Notes under the pieces: model-generated | Seen by the model: the letters and a program-made list of their open reading frames with translations, nothing else | The model's database searches: none | What the model was told of the DNA's origin: nothing | Translations under genes and position numbers: made by a program | NCBI GenBank assembly: GCA_052148435.1 | Contig: JBKQIF010000097.1 | Coordinates: 1 to 64,000 of the forward strand | Length of the DNA: 64,000 nucleotides | Source of the DNA: JBEKYD01 sp052148435 | GTDB taxonomy: Bacteria > Acidobacteriota > Terriglobia > Bryobacterales > Bryobacteraceae | Reading direction: 5' to 3' | Part shown: positions 32,885 through 41,541 of the stretch, in pieces | How positions within the stretch are numbered: the first letter of the stretch is position 1 | Layout: each line of letters opens with the position of its first letter

Positions 32885-35800
32885 CTAGAAAATCAACTTC
32901 AACCCGAACTGAATCTGCCGCGACGTTGTCACCGTATTCGTAATCAATCCCGCCGATGGACTCACCGTGCCACTCGAGAACACGATCGCATTCGGCGTCC
33001 CGAAGTTCGCCCGGTTTTGTATGTTGAAGCATTCCGCCCGGAACTGCAGATTCATCTTGTCGGTTACCGCAATTCTCTTGAACAGCGACAGGTCCACATC
33101 CGCCAGCCCCGGCCCGTCGTATGTCCCTCTCCCGAGAGTTCCCCAGGCGCCGGGTGTCGACAAAATGAACCCATCAGGGTTGAACCACTGATTCGGATTC
33201 CCGGTAATGACCGCTCCCGTAAACGCTGGATTCAACGATGGCCGATCCGGGTTCCTGGTGTCTCCGTCACCCGAGCGGTTCGACCCATCCTGTGGCGTGA
33301 GCGGAAATCCGCTCAGCAATGTGGCGATTCCATTCAATTGCCAGCCCCCCGCCAATCGTTCCGCGAGGCCACTGGCGCCGCCAAACAACGCTTTGCCTCT
33401 TCCGAAAGGCAATTCATAAGTGGCCGATATGCTGGCCTGAGCGGCCACGTTGAGCGCCGATGGCCCCCAATCCTTGGGAAGATCGTTGCGGTCCATAATC
33501 ATTTGCGCTTCATTGCTGGCCTGCGCGCCGGTCGGCGCGGAATTCATATCGAGATTCTTCGACCATGTGAAATTGCCTCTTACCTGCAAACCCTTGCTCA
33601 GGCGCCGTGTCACATCGATCTGAAGCGCGTTGTAACTGCTGTTGCCCTCCGAATACCAGAAGAAACCCGCTCCCAGATAAGGATTGGGCCGGGTTGCCTC
33701 GACCGGTATGTAGAGCGCTCCTTGAGCCACCGTGCCTCTGGCCGTGCCGTTGCCGCCCGACGCGCACCCGCTCGCGCTCTCGCAAACCTGCGCCGGAATG
33801 CTGTTGGGATCGACGTTCAGCAGCCCATGGTAGCCATGCGACCCGACATAAGCGATCCGCAGCACCGTGTTCAGCCTCAACTGCTGTTCGATCCTGAAAT
33901 TCCATTCCTCAACCGTCGGCGTTTTCGCGTTGGGCTGGACTCCCTGCGGCGCAAATGTGGTGCACGGCGCCGGAACGCCCGCGCCGCACGATGGCGGAGG
34001 CGGAACGCCCGGAGTCACTGGAACGAGCGGCGGCAACGCACCGGAATAGGAGGCTGAACCATTCGCGGGAGGCAGCGAATTCAGCAGAAAGCTGAGGTCG
34101 TCGAGAAGCGAATAGTAAGTGCCGAACGCCGCGCGGATCGCGGTTCTGCCGTTTCCGAAAGGATCCCACGCGAGGCCGACGCGCGGCGCGAACAGCCTGA
34201 TGGCATTGTTCGCGGTGAACGCCGAGCCGGAAATTCGCGGAGCCGTCAAAAGCACGCCCGTGCCGTCGGTGAGGTAGTTTGCCGCCCTGCCGGACTCCTC
34301 GTTCCATCCGGTGGTGAATTCCTGCCGGATGCCGAGACGGATAGTGAGATTGTGGCGTAACCGGATCGTATCTTCGAAATACCACGCTCCAAAAAGGCTT
34401 CTCCACCCCAGTTCATTGGGGTCGGGCACCACCTGAAACGTAGTTACCGTCCCCGCCAAAAATGTCGCCAGCGACGCAAACGTGGCTGCGCCCGTCGTGC
34501 GCGAAGCTCCGTTTTCGTTGTCCCGTACTCGCTGAAACCACACCCCGGCGCTAATCTGATGCCGTCCCTTGGCGATCTCGACTGCGTCCGACAAGGTAAA
34601 CAGGTTTCTCCGGTTCCACACGTTCGCGGCATTATTCGGACCGGCCGCCGTCAAAGCCGCCGATCCGGTTGTCGTGTTTCCGCCGCCAATGGTAATTCCA
34701 CCGGGTCCGGCGCCGGTAACAAATGCCAGGTCCGGACTGAACAATGCCAGCGAAACCGGATCCAGATTGTAACCCGCGCGCGAGAAGCCCGCCCGGAACG
34801 TCTGGATCGTTGACGGCGACAGGATGTGCGTCTCCTGCACGCTGGCCACCTGGCTGCGTAGTGTCGAATAAGACGCGAACAAGGGATCGGCCTGCGGTAC
34901 CAGGCTATCGCCGTCGTCCATGGTGTAAGCGGCCGTCAGAGAGTCCCGGCCGCCGGCGGCGTAATCCGTTCGCGTCGTACCGAAGTCCTCCCGGACGGCT
35001 TCCAGCGGATGGTTGTAAGACAAGGCCGCTCCACTGGCGGCGCCGCTAACGAGTAACTCGGGGCCATTGACAGCCGGCCACAGGGACGTGTATTTCAACA
35101 TTCCCGGGTTGAGATTGGCGGGCGTGGAATATACGCCTGTAGCGGCGTTCGGCAACTCTCCCTGGCGAACATACGCGTCGGGCACGACGGTGACGTTACT
35201 GAGCGCGAGAGACTGCCGGAATCCCTCATAGTTTCCGAAAACGAACAGCTCGTCATTCTTCAGAGGGCCGCCCAGCGCCCCACCGAACTGGTTCCGGCGG
35301 AAAGGCGGGATGGAGCCCTGGTCGAAGTAGTTCTTGGCATCCAGGCCGCTGTTCCGTATAAACTCAAAAACCGACCCGTGCAGCGCATTGGTTCCCGACT
35401 GAGTCACAACCGTGACTTGCGCCCCGGACCTTTTGCCGTATTCCGCCGGGTATGTATCGGTGAGCACGTTGAATTCGCGCACGGCGTCGATTCCCAGCAA
35501 CTCGCCGCTCACCCCTCCCGGAGTGATCGCAAGCTGGCTCGACCCGGTATATTCGATGCCGTTCAGCAGCACGATGTTATCCGCCGGCCGGCGTCCCGCC
35601 ACCGTGAAAGTATTCCCGTTGCTGGTACTGGTATTCGCGCTCTTCAGGCCGTAATTGACGGCCCCCGGATTGAGTGCGATCAGATCGTCGAAGCTGCGCC
35701 CGTTGAGCGGCAGGTCTTTCACATCCCGTTCGTCGACGACGCCGGAGGTCTGGCTCGTGGTGGTATTTACCAGCGGATTCGCTTCGGAAACAGTCACCTG

Positions 35801-36133
35801 TTGCGCAAGGTCTCCCACCTCGAGCCGCAGGTTCACCACCGCTTCCTGTCCCACCTTCAGATTGATCCCGGTCCGGAGAGCCGCTTGGAACCCCTTCTTT
35901 TCCGCCTTCACTTCCTGCGGTCCCAAAGGCAGCGAGAGCACTGTGTAGTTGCCTTTCTGGTCGGTTGTCGCGGTGCGCATCGCGCCGGTTTCGACACTCG
36001 TCACCGTGATCGCCGCGCCCTCCACTTCGCCGCCTGTCGCGTCCTCGACTTTGCCCGAAATCGCGGCGGTAACCTGAGCGTTCGCCACACCGCAACCGGC
36101 CATAACCGCCACCATCAAAAGAAGGATATTCAC
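32885..36133 (-). CDS. Large TonB-dependent (Oar-like) receptor with carboxypeptidase-like domain
   Basis: 1082 residues. Signal peptide (VNILLLMVAVMAGCGVANAQ), carboxypeptidase-regulatory-like domain (about 20-105: AISGKVEDATGGEVEGAAI, GNYTVLSLPLGPQEV), a plug (VDERDVKDLPLNGRSFDDL, PADNIVLLNGIEY) and a long barrel ending in RQIQFGLKLIF with a terminal Phe. Such receptors in Acidobacteria are thought to import glycans or adhere to polymers. I start at GTG 36133 because residues from a longer frame upstream would be translated from the palindromic repeat at 36152-36211. Divergent from the GH172 gene, which suggests a polysaccharide-related role. Confidence 0.92.
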   Translation of the reverse strand: MNILLLMVAVMAGCGVANAQVTAAISGKVEDATGGEVEGAAITVTSVETGAMRTATTDQKGNYTVLSLPLGPQEVKAEKKGFQAALRTGINLKVGQEAVVNLRLEVGDLAQQVTVSEANPLVNTTTSQTSGVVDERDVKDLPLNGRSFDDLIALNPGAVNYGLKSANTSTSNGNTFTVAGRRPADNIVLLNGIEYTGSSQLAITPGGVSGELLGIDAVREFNVLTDTYPAEYGKRSGAQVTVVTQSGTNALHGSVFEFIRNSGLDAKNYFDQGSIPPFRRNQFGGALGGPLKNDELFVFGNYEGFRQSLALSNVTVVPDAYVRQGELPNAATGVYSTPANLNPGMLKYTSLWPAVNGPELLVSGAASGAALSYNHPLEAVREDFGTTRTDYAAGGRDSLTAAYTMDDGDSLVPQADPLFASYSTLRSQVASVQETHILSPSTIQTFRAGFSRAGYNLDPVSLALFSPDLAFVTGAGPGGITIGGGNTTTGSAALTAAGPNNAANVWNRRNLFTLSDAVEIAKGRHQISAGVWFQRVRDNENGASRTTGAATFASLATFLAGTVTTFQVVPDPNELGWRSLFGAWYFEDTIRLRHNLTIRLGIRQEFTTGWNEESGRAANYLTDGTGVLLTAPRISGSAFTANNAIRLFAPRVGLAWDPFGNGRTAIRAAFGTYYSLLDDLSFLLNSLPPANGSASYSGALPPLVPVTPGVPPPPSCGAGVPAPCTTFAPQGVQPNAKTPTVEEWNFRIEQQLRLNTVLRIAYVGSHGYHGLLNVDPNSIPAQVCESASGCASGGNGTARGTVAQGALYIPVEATRPNPYLGAGFFWYSEGNSSYNALQIDVTRRLSKGLQVRGNFTWSKNLDMNSAPTGAQASNEAQMIMDRNDLPKDWGPSALNVAAQASISATYELPFGRGKALFGGASGLAERLAGGWQLNGIATLLSGFPLTPQDGSNRSGDGDTRNPDRPSLNPAFTGAVITGNPNQWFNPDGFILSTPGAWGTLGRGTYDGPGLADVDLSLFKRIAVTDKMNLQFRAECFNIQNRANFGTPNAIVFSSGTVSPSAGLITNTVTTSRQIQFGLKLIF

Positions 36134-36151
36134 CGGCCCACCGATGCCACC

Positions 36152-36211
36152 GTGGCGCACGCACTCCTGCGTGCCGCGTCGAGTCTCTACTCGACGCTTC
36201 TGCGGCCCGTG
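36152..36211 (+). repeat. Copy of the 30-bp palindromic repeat plus hairpin
   Basis: 36152-36181 matches the 30-mer at 38547-38576 with one mismatch, which breaks its inner palindrome. A second hairpin GTCGAGT...ACTCGAC follows at once. The pair lies in the divergent gap between the TonB receptor and the GH172 gene. Confidence 0.75.
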
Positions 36212-36318
36212 GCAGTTGCACCGAAGCGGACGCGCGTCACGTTTGCCCATCAAACAACGTGGCGCTATTCCTGCGTTGACCCTAAGCATATGGCGACCCC
36301 GCGGCCCAGCTCCCATTA

Positions 36319-36333
36319 TCTACAAGGTGTAGA
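36319..36333. promoter_or_regulatory. Short palindrome ahead of the GH172 gene
   Basis: TCTACA (36319-36324), AGG, TGTAGA (36328-36333) is a perfect inverted repeat 12 bp upstream of the GH172 start. It resembles BlaI/MecI/CopY-type operators (TACA-N-TGTA) except that the spacer is 3 bp. No matching regulator lies in the window. Confidence 0.35.
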
Positions 36334-36345
36334 CTGTTTCTCAAA

Positions 36346-38520
36346 ATGAAATGGATCATTTGCTTCTTCGGCCTGGCCGCGGCCGCCACTGCCCAGCCGC
36401 CGGCGATCCCCGTTGGCGCCGACGCCTATCGCCAGTGGGAGCGGTGGCCTTATCAGCGCATCGGCGCGCGGGCCTACATGCGCAGTACCTACGACCGGCG
36501 CGGCGGCAACGAGAGCGCCGACGCTTCCCACTTCCTGTATCAGGAGGCCGACGATTTCAATGTCACGCTGGACGTCGAATCGCCCGGCGTCCTCTACTTC
36601 GTCCGCTACAACCACTGGCACGGTAGTCCCTGGCACTACGAGGTGGATCGCCGCGATCGCATCGTCGAGGAGACCAGCACGGCCGATCCGCTGCACCCCG
36701 CGCAGGGCTCGGTGTTTCTTCCCGAACGATCGTTCCCCAAACCGCTGGCGTGGACGTGGGCCGAAACCAAGGGCGCCGATCTCAGTTGGGTGCCCATCGG
36801 CTTCTCGCAATCGTTCCGAATGGCTTATTCCCGCACTTTTTACGGAACCGGCTATTACATCTATCATCAGTTCGTCGCTGGCGCGAAGCTATCGCGCGCT
36901 CTCACGTCTTGGGACGGTACCCCGCCGGACGCCGATGTGCTCGATCTCGTCAGCCGCGCCGGCGCCGATCTGGCGCCGGCTGGCACGGGCGGCATTCGCG
37001 AGCAGTCCGGCCGAATTCAAGTGCCTGCCAACCGAACGATTTCCGTTTGGACCGCCGCGCACGGCCCCTCTATGCTGCGGGCGCTTGAGTTCTCAGTCCC
37101 GCGCGACCGGGCGCCGGCCTTCTCCAAAGTCCGCCTGCGCGTCACCTGGGACGGCCGCGGCACGGCCTCGATTGACGCTCCCATTGGGCTTTTCTATGGC
37201 GCGGGCATTCTCTACAACCGTGACAACCGCGAGTATCTCGTCAAGTCCTTCCCCATGGTGGTCCGCTACGGCCCGGACCGCGTCTATCTGAGTGGTTACT
37301 TCCCTATGCCCTTCTTTCGCTCGGCGCGTGTCGAACTTACCGGCGCCGATCGGCCGATCGCGGATGTCGAATGGAAGGTTCGCTCCGCGCCGTATCGCGA
37401 TCCGCCCAATCAGGTCGGCTATTTTCACGCTACCTATCGCGACCATCCGGCGCCCGAGCCCGGCAAGGATCTGGTGCTGCTCGACACCACCCGGACCGAA
37501 GGAGGCGGCGACTGGTCCGGCCAGTTCGTCGGCACGTCTTTCATCTTCTCTCACGCGGCCGTACTCAACACTCTGGAAGGCGATCCGCGCTTCTTCTTCG
37601 ATGACAGCCGCACCCCGCAAGCGCAAGGCACCGGCACCGAAGAGTGGGGTGGCGGCGGGGATTACTGGGGCGGCGAAACTATGACCCTCCCCTTCGCCGG
37701 CCACCCCACCGGCGCCAGGAGCGCCCAGGCAGCCGTCAGTGACGAGGATAAAATCGAATCGGCTTATCGCTTCCTGCTGGCGGATCTCATGCCCTTCGGC
37801 AAGAATGCGCGCATTCAGTTGGAGCACGGCGGCGCCAATGAATCCACCGAGCATTACCAGACCGTCACCTACTGGTACGGCCTGCCCGCGCCCGCGCTGG
37901 TCCAAACCGACGAACTGATCGTCGGCGACGAGGCCAGCGAGCGCCGGCATCGCTACGCGTCGCCGGACGCCTCGGCGCCCTACCAAATCGCCTCGCGCTA
38001 CGAATGGGGTCCGGACACCTTCGAGGGCCGCGAAATCTACCCGGCGGAAACCGATCGCGGCCGCACCACCAAAACGGCCTCGGAGTTCACCCTGCGAATC
38101 GACCCTCGCAACTTCGGCGTCATGCTCCGCCGGAAGCTCGACTATTCATTCCCCAATCAGCGCGCGGAAGTCTTCGTCGCCGATGCCGGACCGGGCCAGC
38201 CCGACTGGAAGCCGGCCGGCATCTGGTACCTGGCCGGTTCCAACACCTGCGTCTACTCGAGCCCCGGCGGCCGGCAGGAACTCGGCGCCACCCAGCACAT
38301 CGTCGAGACATCCAACCGCCGTTTCCGCGATGACGAATTCCTCATTCCTCTCGCCTTGACCGAGGGGCGCAACGCCATCCGCGTTCGGGTGAAGTTCACG
38401 CCCGTATTGAGGCCGCTGTTCCCAGGCTACCCGTTGCCCGAATTGGCCTGGAGCGAAATGCGTTACACGGCATACAGCTTTGTGATGCCGAAGTTCAGAC
38501 TGAAAAGAACTGCGCGGTGA
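36346..38520 (+). CDS. Exported DUF2961 (GH172) glycosidase-family protein
   Basis: 724 residues with a signal peptide (MKWIICFFGLAAAATAQ). The DUF2961 core is recognised by YSRTFYGTGYYIYHQF (161-176) and GTGTEEW at 428-434 within the longer stretch GTGTEEWGGGGDYWGG, where family members have GTG-S/T-E-D and the acidic residues act in catalysis. DUF2961 proteins were founded as glycoside hydrolase family GH172, which includes difructose-dianhydride synthase/hydrolase and D-arabinofuranosidases. The double Glu (EE, not ED) at the active site is a variation. The extra C-terminal beta domains are unusual in length. Substrate unknown; it sits beside a TonB receptor. Confidence 0.85.
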   Translation: MKWIICFFGLAAAATAQPPAIPVGADAYRQWERWPYQRIGARAYMRSTYDRRGGNESADASHFLYQEADDFNVTLDVESPGVLYFVRYNHWHGSPWHYEVDRRDRIVEETSTADPLHPAQGSVFLPERSFPKPLAWTWAETKGADLSWVPIGFSQSFRMAYSRTFYGTGYYIYHQFVAGAKLSRALTSWDGTPPDADVLDLVSRAGADLAPAGTGGIREQSGRIQVPANRTISVWTAAHGPSMLRALEFSVPRDRAPAFSKVRLRVTWDGRGTASIDAPIGLFYGAGILYNRDNREYLVKSFPMVVRYGPDRVYLSGYFPMPFFRSARVELTGADRPIADVEWKVRSAPYRDPPNQVGYFHATYRDHPAPEPGKDLVLLDTTRTEGGGDWSGQFVGTSFIFSHAAVLNTLEGDPRFFFDDSRTPQAQGTGTEEWGGGGDYWGGETMTLPFAGHPTGARSAQAAVSDEDKIESAYRFLLADLMPFGKNARIQLEHGGANESTEHYQTVTYWYGLPAPALVQTDELIVGDEASERRHRYASPDASAPYQIASRYEWGPDTFEGREIYPAETDRGRTTKTASEFTLRIDPRNFGVMLRRKLDYSFPNQRAEVFVADAGPGQPDWKPAGIWYLAGSNTCVYSSPGGRQELGATQHIVETSNRRFRDDEFLIPLALTEGRNAIRVRVKFTPVLRPLFPGYPLPELAWSEMRYTAYSFVMPKFRLKRTAR

Positions 38521-38546
38521 CAAGGGCTCGCAAAGCGGGTGCTGCC

Positions 38547-38658
38547 GTGGCGCACGCACTCGTGCGTGCCGCGTCGGCACTCTTGCCGACGCCTGCCTTC
38601 ACGGGCGCAGAAGCGTCGAGTAGAAACTCGACGCGGCACGCACGAGTGCGTGCGCCAC
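38547..38658. repeat. Inverted pair of the 30-bp repeat (BIME-like element)
   Basis: Two perfect 30-bp arms, 38547-38576 and 38629-38658, in inverted orientation, enclosing two smaller hairpins (GTCGGCA...TGCCGAC at 38573-38590 and GCGTCGAGT...ACTCGACGC around 38613-38633). Each arm is itself largely palindromic. The element lies between the GH172 and alcohol dehydrogenase genes. The layout is like that of bacterial interspersed mosaic elements. Confidence 0.85.
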
Positions 38659-38711
38659 GAGAAGATCTGAAGTTATTCTTGGGTTTACCCTAACCGTCGG
38701 AAGATGAGACT

Positions 38712-39809
38712 ATGAGCGATTCCCCATCGACTTCGCTTGCCGCGGTGTTTCGTGCCGCCGGCGAGCCGCTCGCCCTCGACCGGTTTCCCATTCCCGTGCT
38801 GGCGGGCGCCGAAGCGCTGGTGCGCGTGCGGTGCGCCACCATTTGCGGCAGCGACCTGCATTCCTGGTCCGGCCGGCGCCACTCGCCCATGCCAAGCATA
38901 TTGGGCCACGAAATGGTGGGCGAGATCGCCGGCATGGGTCCGCGGGGCGCGCGCGATTATCGCGGACGGCCGCTTGGCCTCGGCGACCGCGTCACCTGGT
39001 CCATGGTGTGGAGTTGCGGCCAGTGCTTCTACTGCCGCCACGGATTGCGGCCCAAGTGCGAGCGCCTGATGAAGTTCGGCCACGAAGAGATCGCGCCCGG
39101 CCGGGTTTTGATCGGTGGCATGGCGGAGTACTGCCACCTGCCCGAAGGCACCGCCATATTCCGCGTCCCGCCCGGCGTCCCCGACGCCGTAGCCAGTCCC
39201 GCCAATTGCGCCACCGCCACCGTGGCGGCGGTGCTTCGCAACGCCGGCGCGCTTGAAGACGAAGTCGTCGTGATCCACGGCGCCGGGATGCTCGGCCTGA
39301 CCGCGTGCGCGATGGCGGCCGCCGGGGGCGCCCGGTGCGTGATCGCGATCGAGCCCGACCCGCGGCGGCGCGAGACGGCCTTGCGGTTCGGCGCCGATAT
39401 AGCGCTGGATAGCGCCCTGGCGCCGGCGGAAATTGCCGCGCGCGTGAAGGAACCGAGCGACGGACGGGGAGCCGATGCCGGCCTGGAATTCGCCGGCTAT
39501 CCGGAATCCGTCGAACTCGGCGTGGGGCTGCTGCGCATGGGCGGCCGCTTCGTGATGGCGGGCGCCACGTTTCCCAGCCGTCCGGCGCAACTGGCCGCCG
39601 AACAACTGGTCCGCCGCATGATCCGGATCGTCGGCGTCTACAACTACTCGCCCGAGGACTTGGAAACCGCGCTGGCTTTTCTCTCTGGCGCCGTGAATCG
39701 CTTCCCCTTCGAGGACCTGGTCGGGGCTAGCTTCCCGTTGCGCGAAGTCAACGCCGCCATCGCCTTCGCCGAAAACCGGCGCCCGCCGCGCGTCGCCCTG
39801 GTCCCTTGA
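38712..39809 (+). CDS. Zinc-dependent alcohol dehydrogenase, phosphonate-associated type
   Basis: 365 residues, medium-chain dehydrogenase/reductase. The catalytic zinc ligands are Cys45 (CATICGSDLH), His66 and Glu67 (ILGHEMVGEI); the structural zinc uses Cys102, Cys105, Cys108 and Cys116 (CGQCFYCRHGLRPKC). The NAD(P)-binding motif is VIHGAGMLGLTACAMA. The long insertion and the next gene fit the 'putative phosphonate catabolism associated alcohol dehydrogenase' group, which is usually beside phnX. Its likely role is oxidation or reduction of an aldehyde or alcohol formed in the pathway. It is followed by phnX after 49 bp. Confidence 0.88.
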   Translation: MSDSPSTSLAAVFRAAGEPLALDRFPIPVLAGAEALVRVRCATICGSDLHSWSGRRHSPMPSILGHEMVGEIAGMGPRGARDYRGRPLGLGDRVTWSMVWSCGQCFYCRHGLRPKCERLMKFGHEEIAPGRVLIGGMAEYCHLPEGTAIFRVPPGVPDAVASPANCATATVAAVLRNAGALEDEVVVIHGAGMLGLTACAMAAAGGARCVIAIEPDPRRRETALRFGADIALDSALAPAEIAARVKEPSDGRGADAGLEFAGYPESVELGVGLLRMGGRFVMAGATFPSRPAQLAAEQLVRRMIRIVGVYNYSPEDLETALAFLSGAVNRFPFEDLVGASFPLREVNAAIAFAENRRPPRVALVP

Positions 39810-39858
39810 GAGAGCCCCCTTGAGAGCCGGCCACCGTGTACTCTTTTCAGGAGCAGGA

Positions 39859-40680
39859 ATGAGCCAACCTACGCAACCGAACGGCGTCCGCGCCGTCATC
39901 TTCGACATTTCCGGCACCACCCTCGATTTCGGCAGCCGCGGGCCCGTCGTGGCCTTCGTGGAACTGTTCGCCCGCCATGGCGTGGCCATCAGCGAGGCGG
40001 AAGCCCGCGGCCCCATGGGCACCCACAAGAAGGATCACATCTGGAGCCTGCTGAGCGATGGCTCGGTGGCCGGGCGGTGGGCCCTCGCCAACGGCGGCGC
40101 GCCTGCGCCTGAGGATCTCGACCGCCTCTACGCGGAATTCACGCCGCTGCAGATGGAGGTTTTGAAGCGCCACTGCGACGTGATTCCGGGAGTGCCCGAG
40201 GTGGTGCGCCAACTGCGTGCGCGCGGCATCAAGATCGCCAACACCACTGGCTTCGACACCGGCATGATGGTGGACCTGGTCCGTCTGGCCGGCGAGGGCG
40301 GCTACACACCCGACCTGTGGGTGTGCCCGGACCTAGTGGGGAAAGGAAGACCGGCGCCGTGGATGGCGTTCTACGCCGCGCAGAAACTGAACCTATACCC
40401 CATGTCGGCGTTCGTCAAAGTGGGAGACACGCTGGCCGACGTCGAGGAAGCCCACGCGGCCGGTATGTGGGCCGTCTCGGTTTTGCGGCACGGTAATGAA
40501 GTCGGCTTGTCGCGTGACGACCTGGAGCGGCTTTCGCCGGCGGAACTGGAGGAACGGATGAGCCGTGCGCGCGCCCGCCTGGCTGCCAAAGGCCCGCACT
40601 ACATCATCTGCTCAACCGCCGATCTCATCCCCATAGTGGACGACATCACGGCGCGCCTGGCCCGCGGCGAGCGTCCGTAA
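39859..40680 (+). CDS. phnX: Phosphonoacetaldehyde hydrolase (phosphonatase)
   Basis: 273 residues, HAD superfamily. PhnX cleaves the C-P bond of phosphonoacetaldehyde to acetaldehyde and phosphate. The nucleophile is Asp16 in VIFDISGTTLDFGSR. The Schiff-base lysine is Lys57 in GPMGTHKKDHI; the 41-residue spacing to Asp16 equals that in the B. cereus enzyme (Asp12 to Lys53). NTTGFDTGMM and FVKVGDTLADVEEA complete the HAD motifs. Usual FDWAGTT is FDISGTT here. Start at ATG 39859 with GGAGCAGG ahead. The 2-aminoethylphosphonate transaminase PhnW that makes its substrate is not in the window. Confidence 0.9.
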   Translation: MSQPTQPNGVRAVIFDISGTTLDFGSRGPVVAFVELFARHGVAISEAEARGPMGTHKKDHIWSLLSDGSVAGRWALANGGAPAPEDLDRLYAEFTPLQMEVLKRHCDVIPGVPEVVRQLRARGIKIANTTGFDTGMMVDLVRLAGEGGYTPDLWVCPDLVGKGRPAPWMAFYAAQKLNLYPMSAFVKVGDTLADVEEAHAAGMWAVSVLRHGNEVGLSRDDLERLSPAELEERMSRARARLAAKGPHYIICSTADLIPIVDDITARLARGERP

Positions 40681-40750
40681 GGAAGCCGTCACGCACCCCA
40701 TAAGCGAAACCTCTCAAGTAGCGCGCATGCCATACTGGTAACGGAATACC

Positions 40751-41059
40751 ATGGCTGCCGACCTTATTCAGGAGCGCCAAAAGGCTCACGCCTACCTGGA
40801 CCGCCTGCCGCCGGAGCAACTGAGCGCCGTACGGGGTTTACTGGAAACCATGCTCAGTCCGGTATCCCGCGCCGTTGCCAACGCGCCGATCGAGGATGAG
40901 GAAATCAGCGCGGAAGAAGAACGTGCCGTGGCCGAAGCGCGCGAGTGGCTCAAATACAACAAAGCCATTCCGCATGAGGAAGCGATGGCCGCGCTGGGCC
41001 TGGGAACGGATGGCGCGCCGCTTGCGCCCGAAGAGAACAACGCGCAGCGAGAGTTGTAG
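40751..41059 (+). CDS. Small acidic protein, likely antitoxin-type partner
   Basis: 102 residues, rich in Glu and Ala, predicted helical. The N-terminal half (LIQERQKAHAYLDRLPPEQLSAVRGLLETML, shown here as its first twenty residues and helix pattern) resembles proteins often encoded before RelE- or DUF4258-type toxins. No membrane segment. Gap of 3 bp to the next gene, so it is the first gene of a three-gene unit. Antitoxin role is inferred from position, size and acidity; no recognised DNA-binding domain. Confidence 0.6.
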   Translation: MAADLIQERQKAHAYLDRLPPEQLSAVRGLLETMLSPVSRAVANAPIEDEEISAEEERAVAEAREWLKYNKAIPHEEAMAALGLGTDGAPLAPEENNAQREL

Positions 41060-41062
41060 GCC

Positions 41063-41329
41063 GTGGAGTTCCGGCTGTCGCGTCATGCCGAGTGGGAGAT
41101 GGCCCGCCGCAGCATCCCGTTGGCGTCGGTCCAGGCTGTCATGGACTATCCCGAACAAAGGGTCCGCGACGAGTCCCGCGCCGGCGCCTGGATCTACCAG
41201 TCGCGGTTACGGTTCGAAGATGGGAGAATATATCTGCTGCGGGTCGTGGTGGCGGAAGAACATACGCCGGCTGTGATCGTCACTGCCTACAGGACCAGCA
41301 AGGTCGAGAAATACTGGAGCGCCGAATGA
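41063..41329 (+). CDS. DUF4258 protein, putative toxin
   Basis: 88 residues from a GTG. The signature is FRLSRHAEWEMARRSIPLAS near the N-terminus and a C-terminal AVIVTAYRTSKVEKYW. DUF4258 proteins have a BrnT/RelE-like fold, and the central His and the final Tyr/Lys/Trp segment match. It overlaps the next gene by 4 nt (ATGA). Probably an RNase-like toxin or a decayed relative. Confidence 0.8.
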   Translation: MEFRLSRHAEWEMARRSIPLASVQAVMDYPEQRVRDESRAGAWIYQSRLRFEDGRIYLLRVVVAEEHTPAVIVTAYRTSKVEKYWSAE

Positions 41330-41541
41330 AAGTCGTATACGATCCCGAAGTAGACGTTCTCAGTGTTCTGCTGAGCGACTCCCCGGTCGCGGAAAGCGAC
41401 CAGGACAAGCCCGGCGTCATCCTGGACTACGATGGCGAGGGCAATATCGTGAGCCTTGAGATCCTCGACGCGTCCAAGCGCATGGAAAACCCCATGTCGG
41501 TCGAGTACGCCGTAACGCCGTCGCTCCGGCGCCCCGCGTGA
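41326..41541 (+). CDS. DUF2283 protein, putative antitoxin
   Basis: 71 residues. Family N-terminus MKVVYDPEVDVLSVLLSDSP and central PGVILDYDGEGNIVSLEILD, ASKRMENP at the end. DUF2283 is nearly always encoded right after DUF4258 with overlapping ends, and is thought to be its antitoxin. ATG overlaps the DUF4258 stop. Acidic composition fits an antitoxin. Confidence 0.88.
   Translation: MKVVYDPEVDVLSVLLSDSPVAESDQDKPGVILDYDGEGNIVSLEILDASKRMENPMSVEYAVTPSLRRPA

Noticed and set aside
36134..36316. 61-codon N-terminal extension of the large TonB receptor
   Set aside because: It would be translated from the palindromic repeat at 36152-36211 and precede the signal peptide; the GTG at 36133 is the better start.
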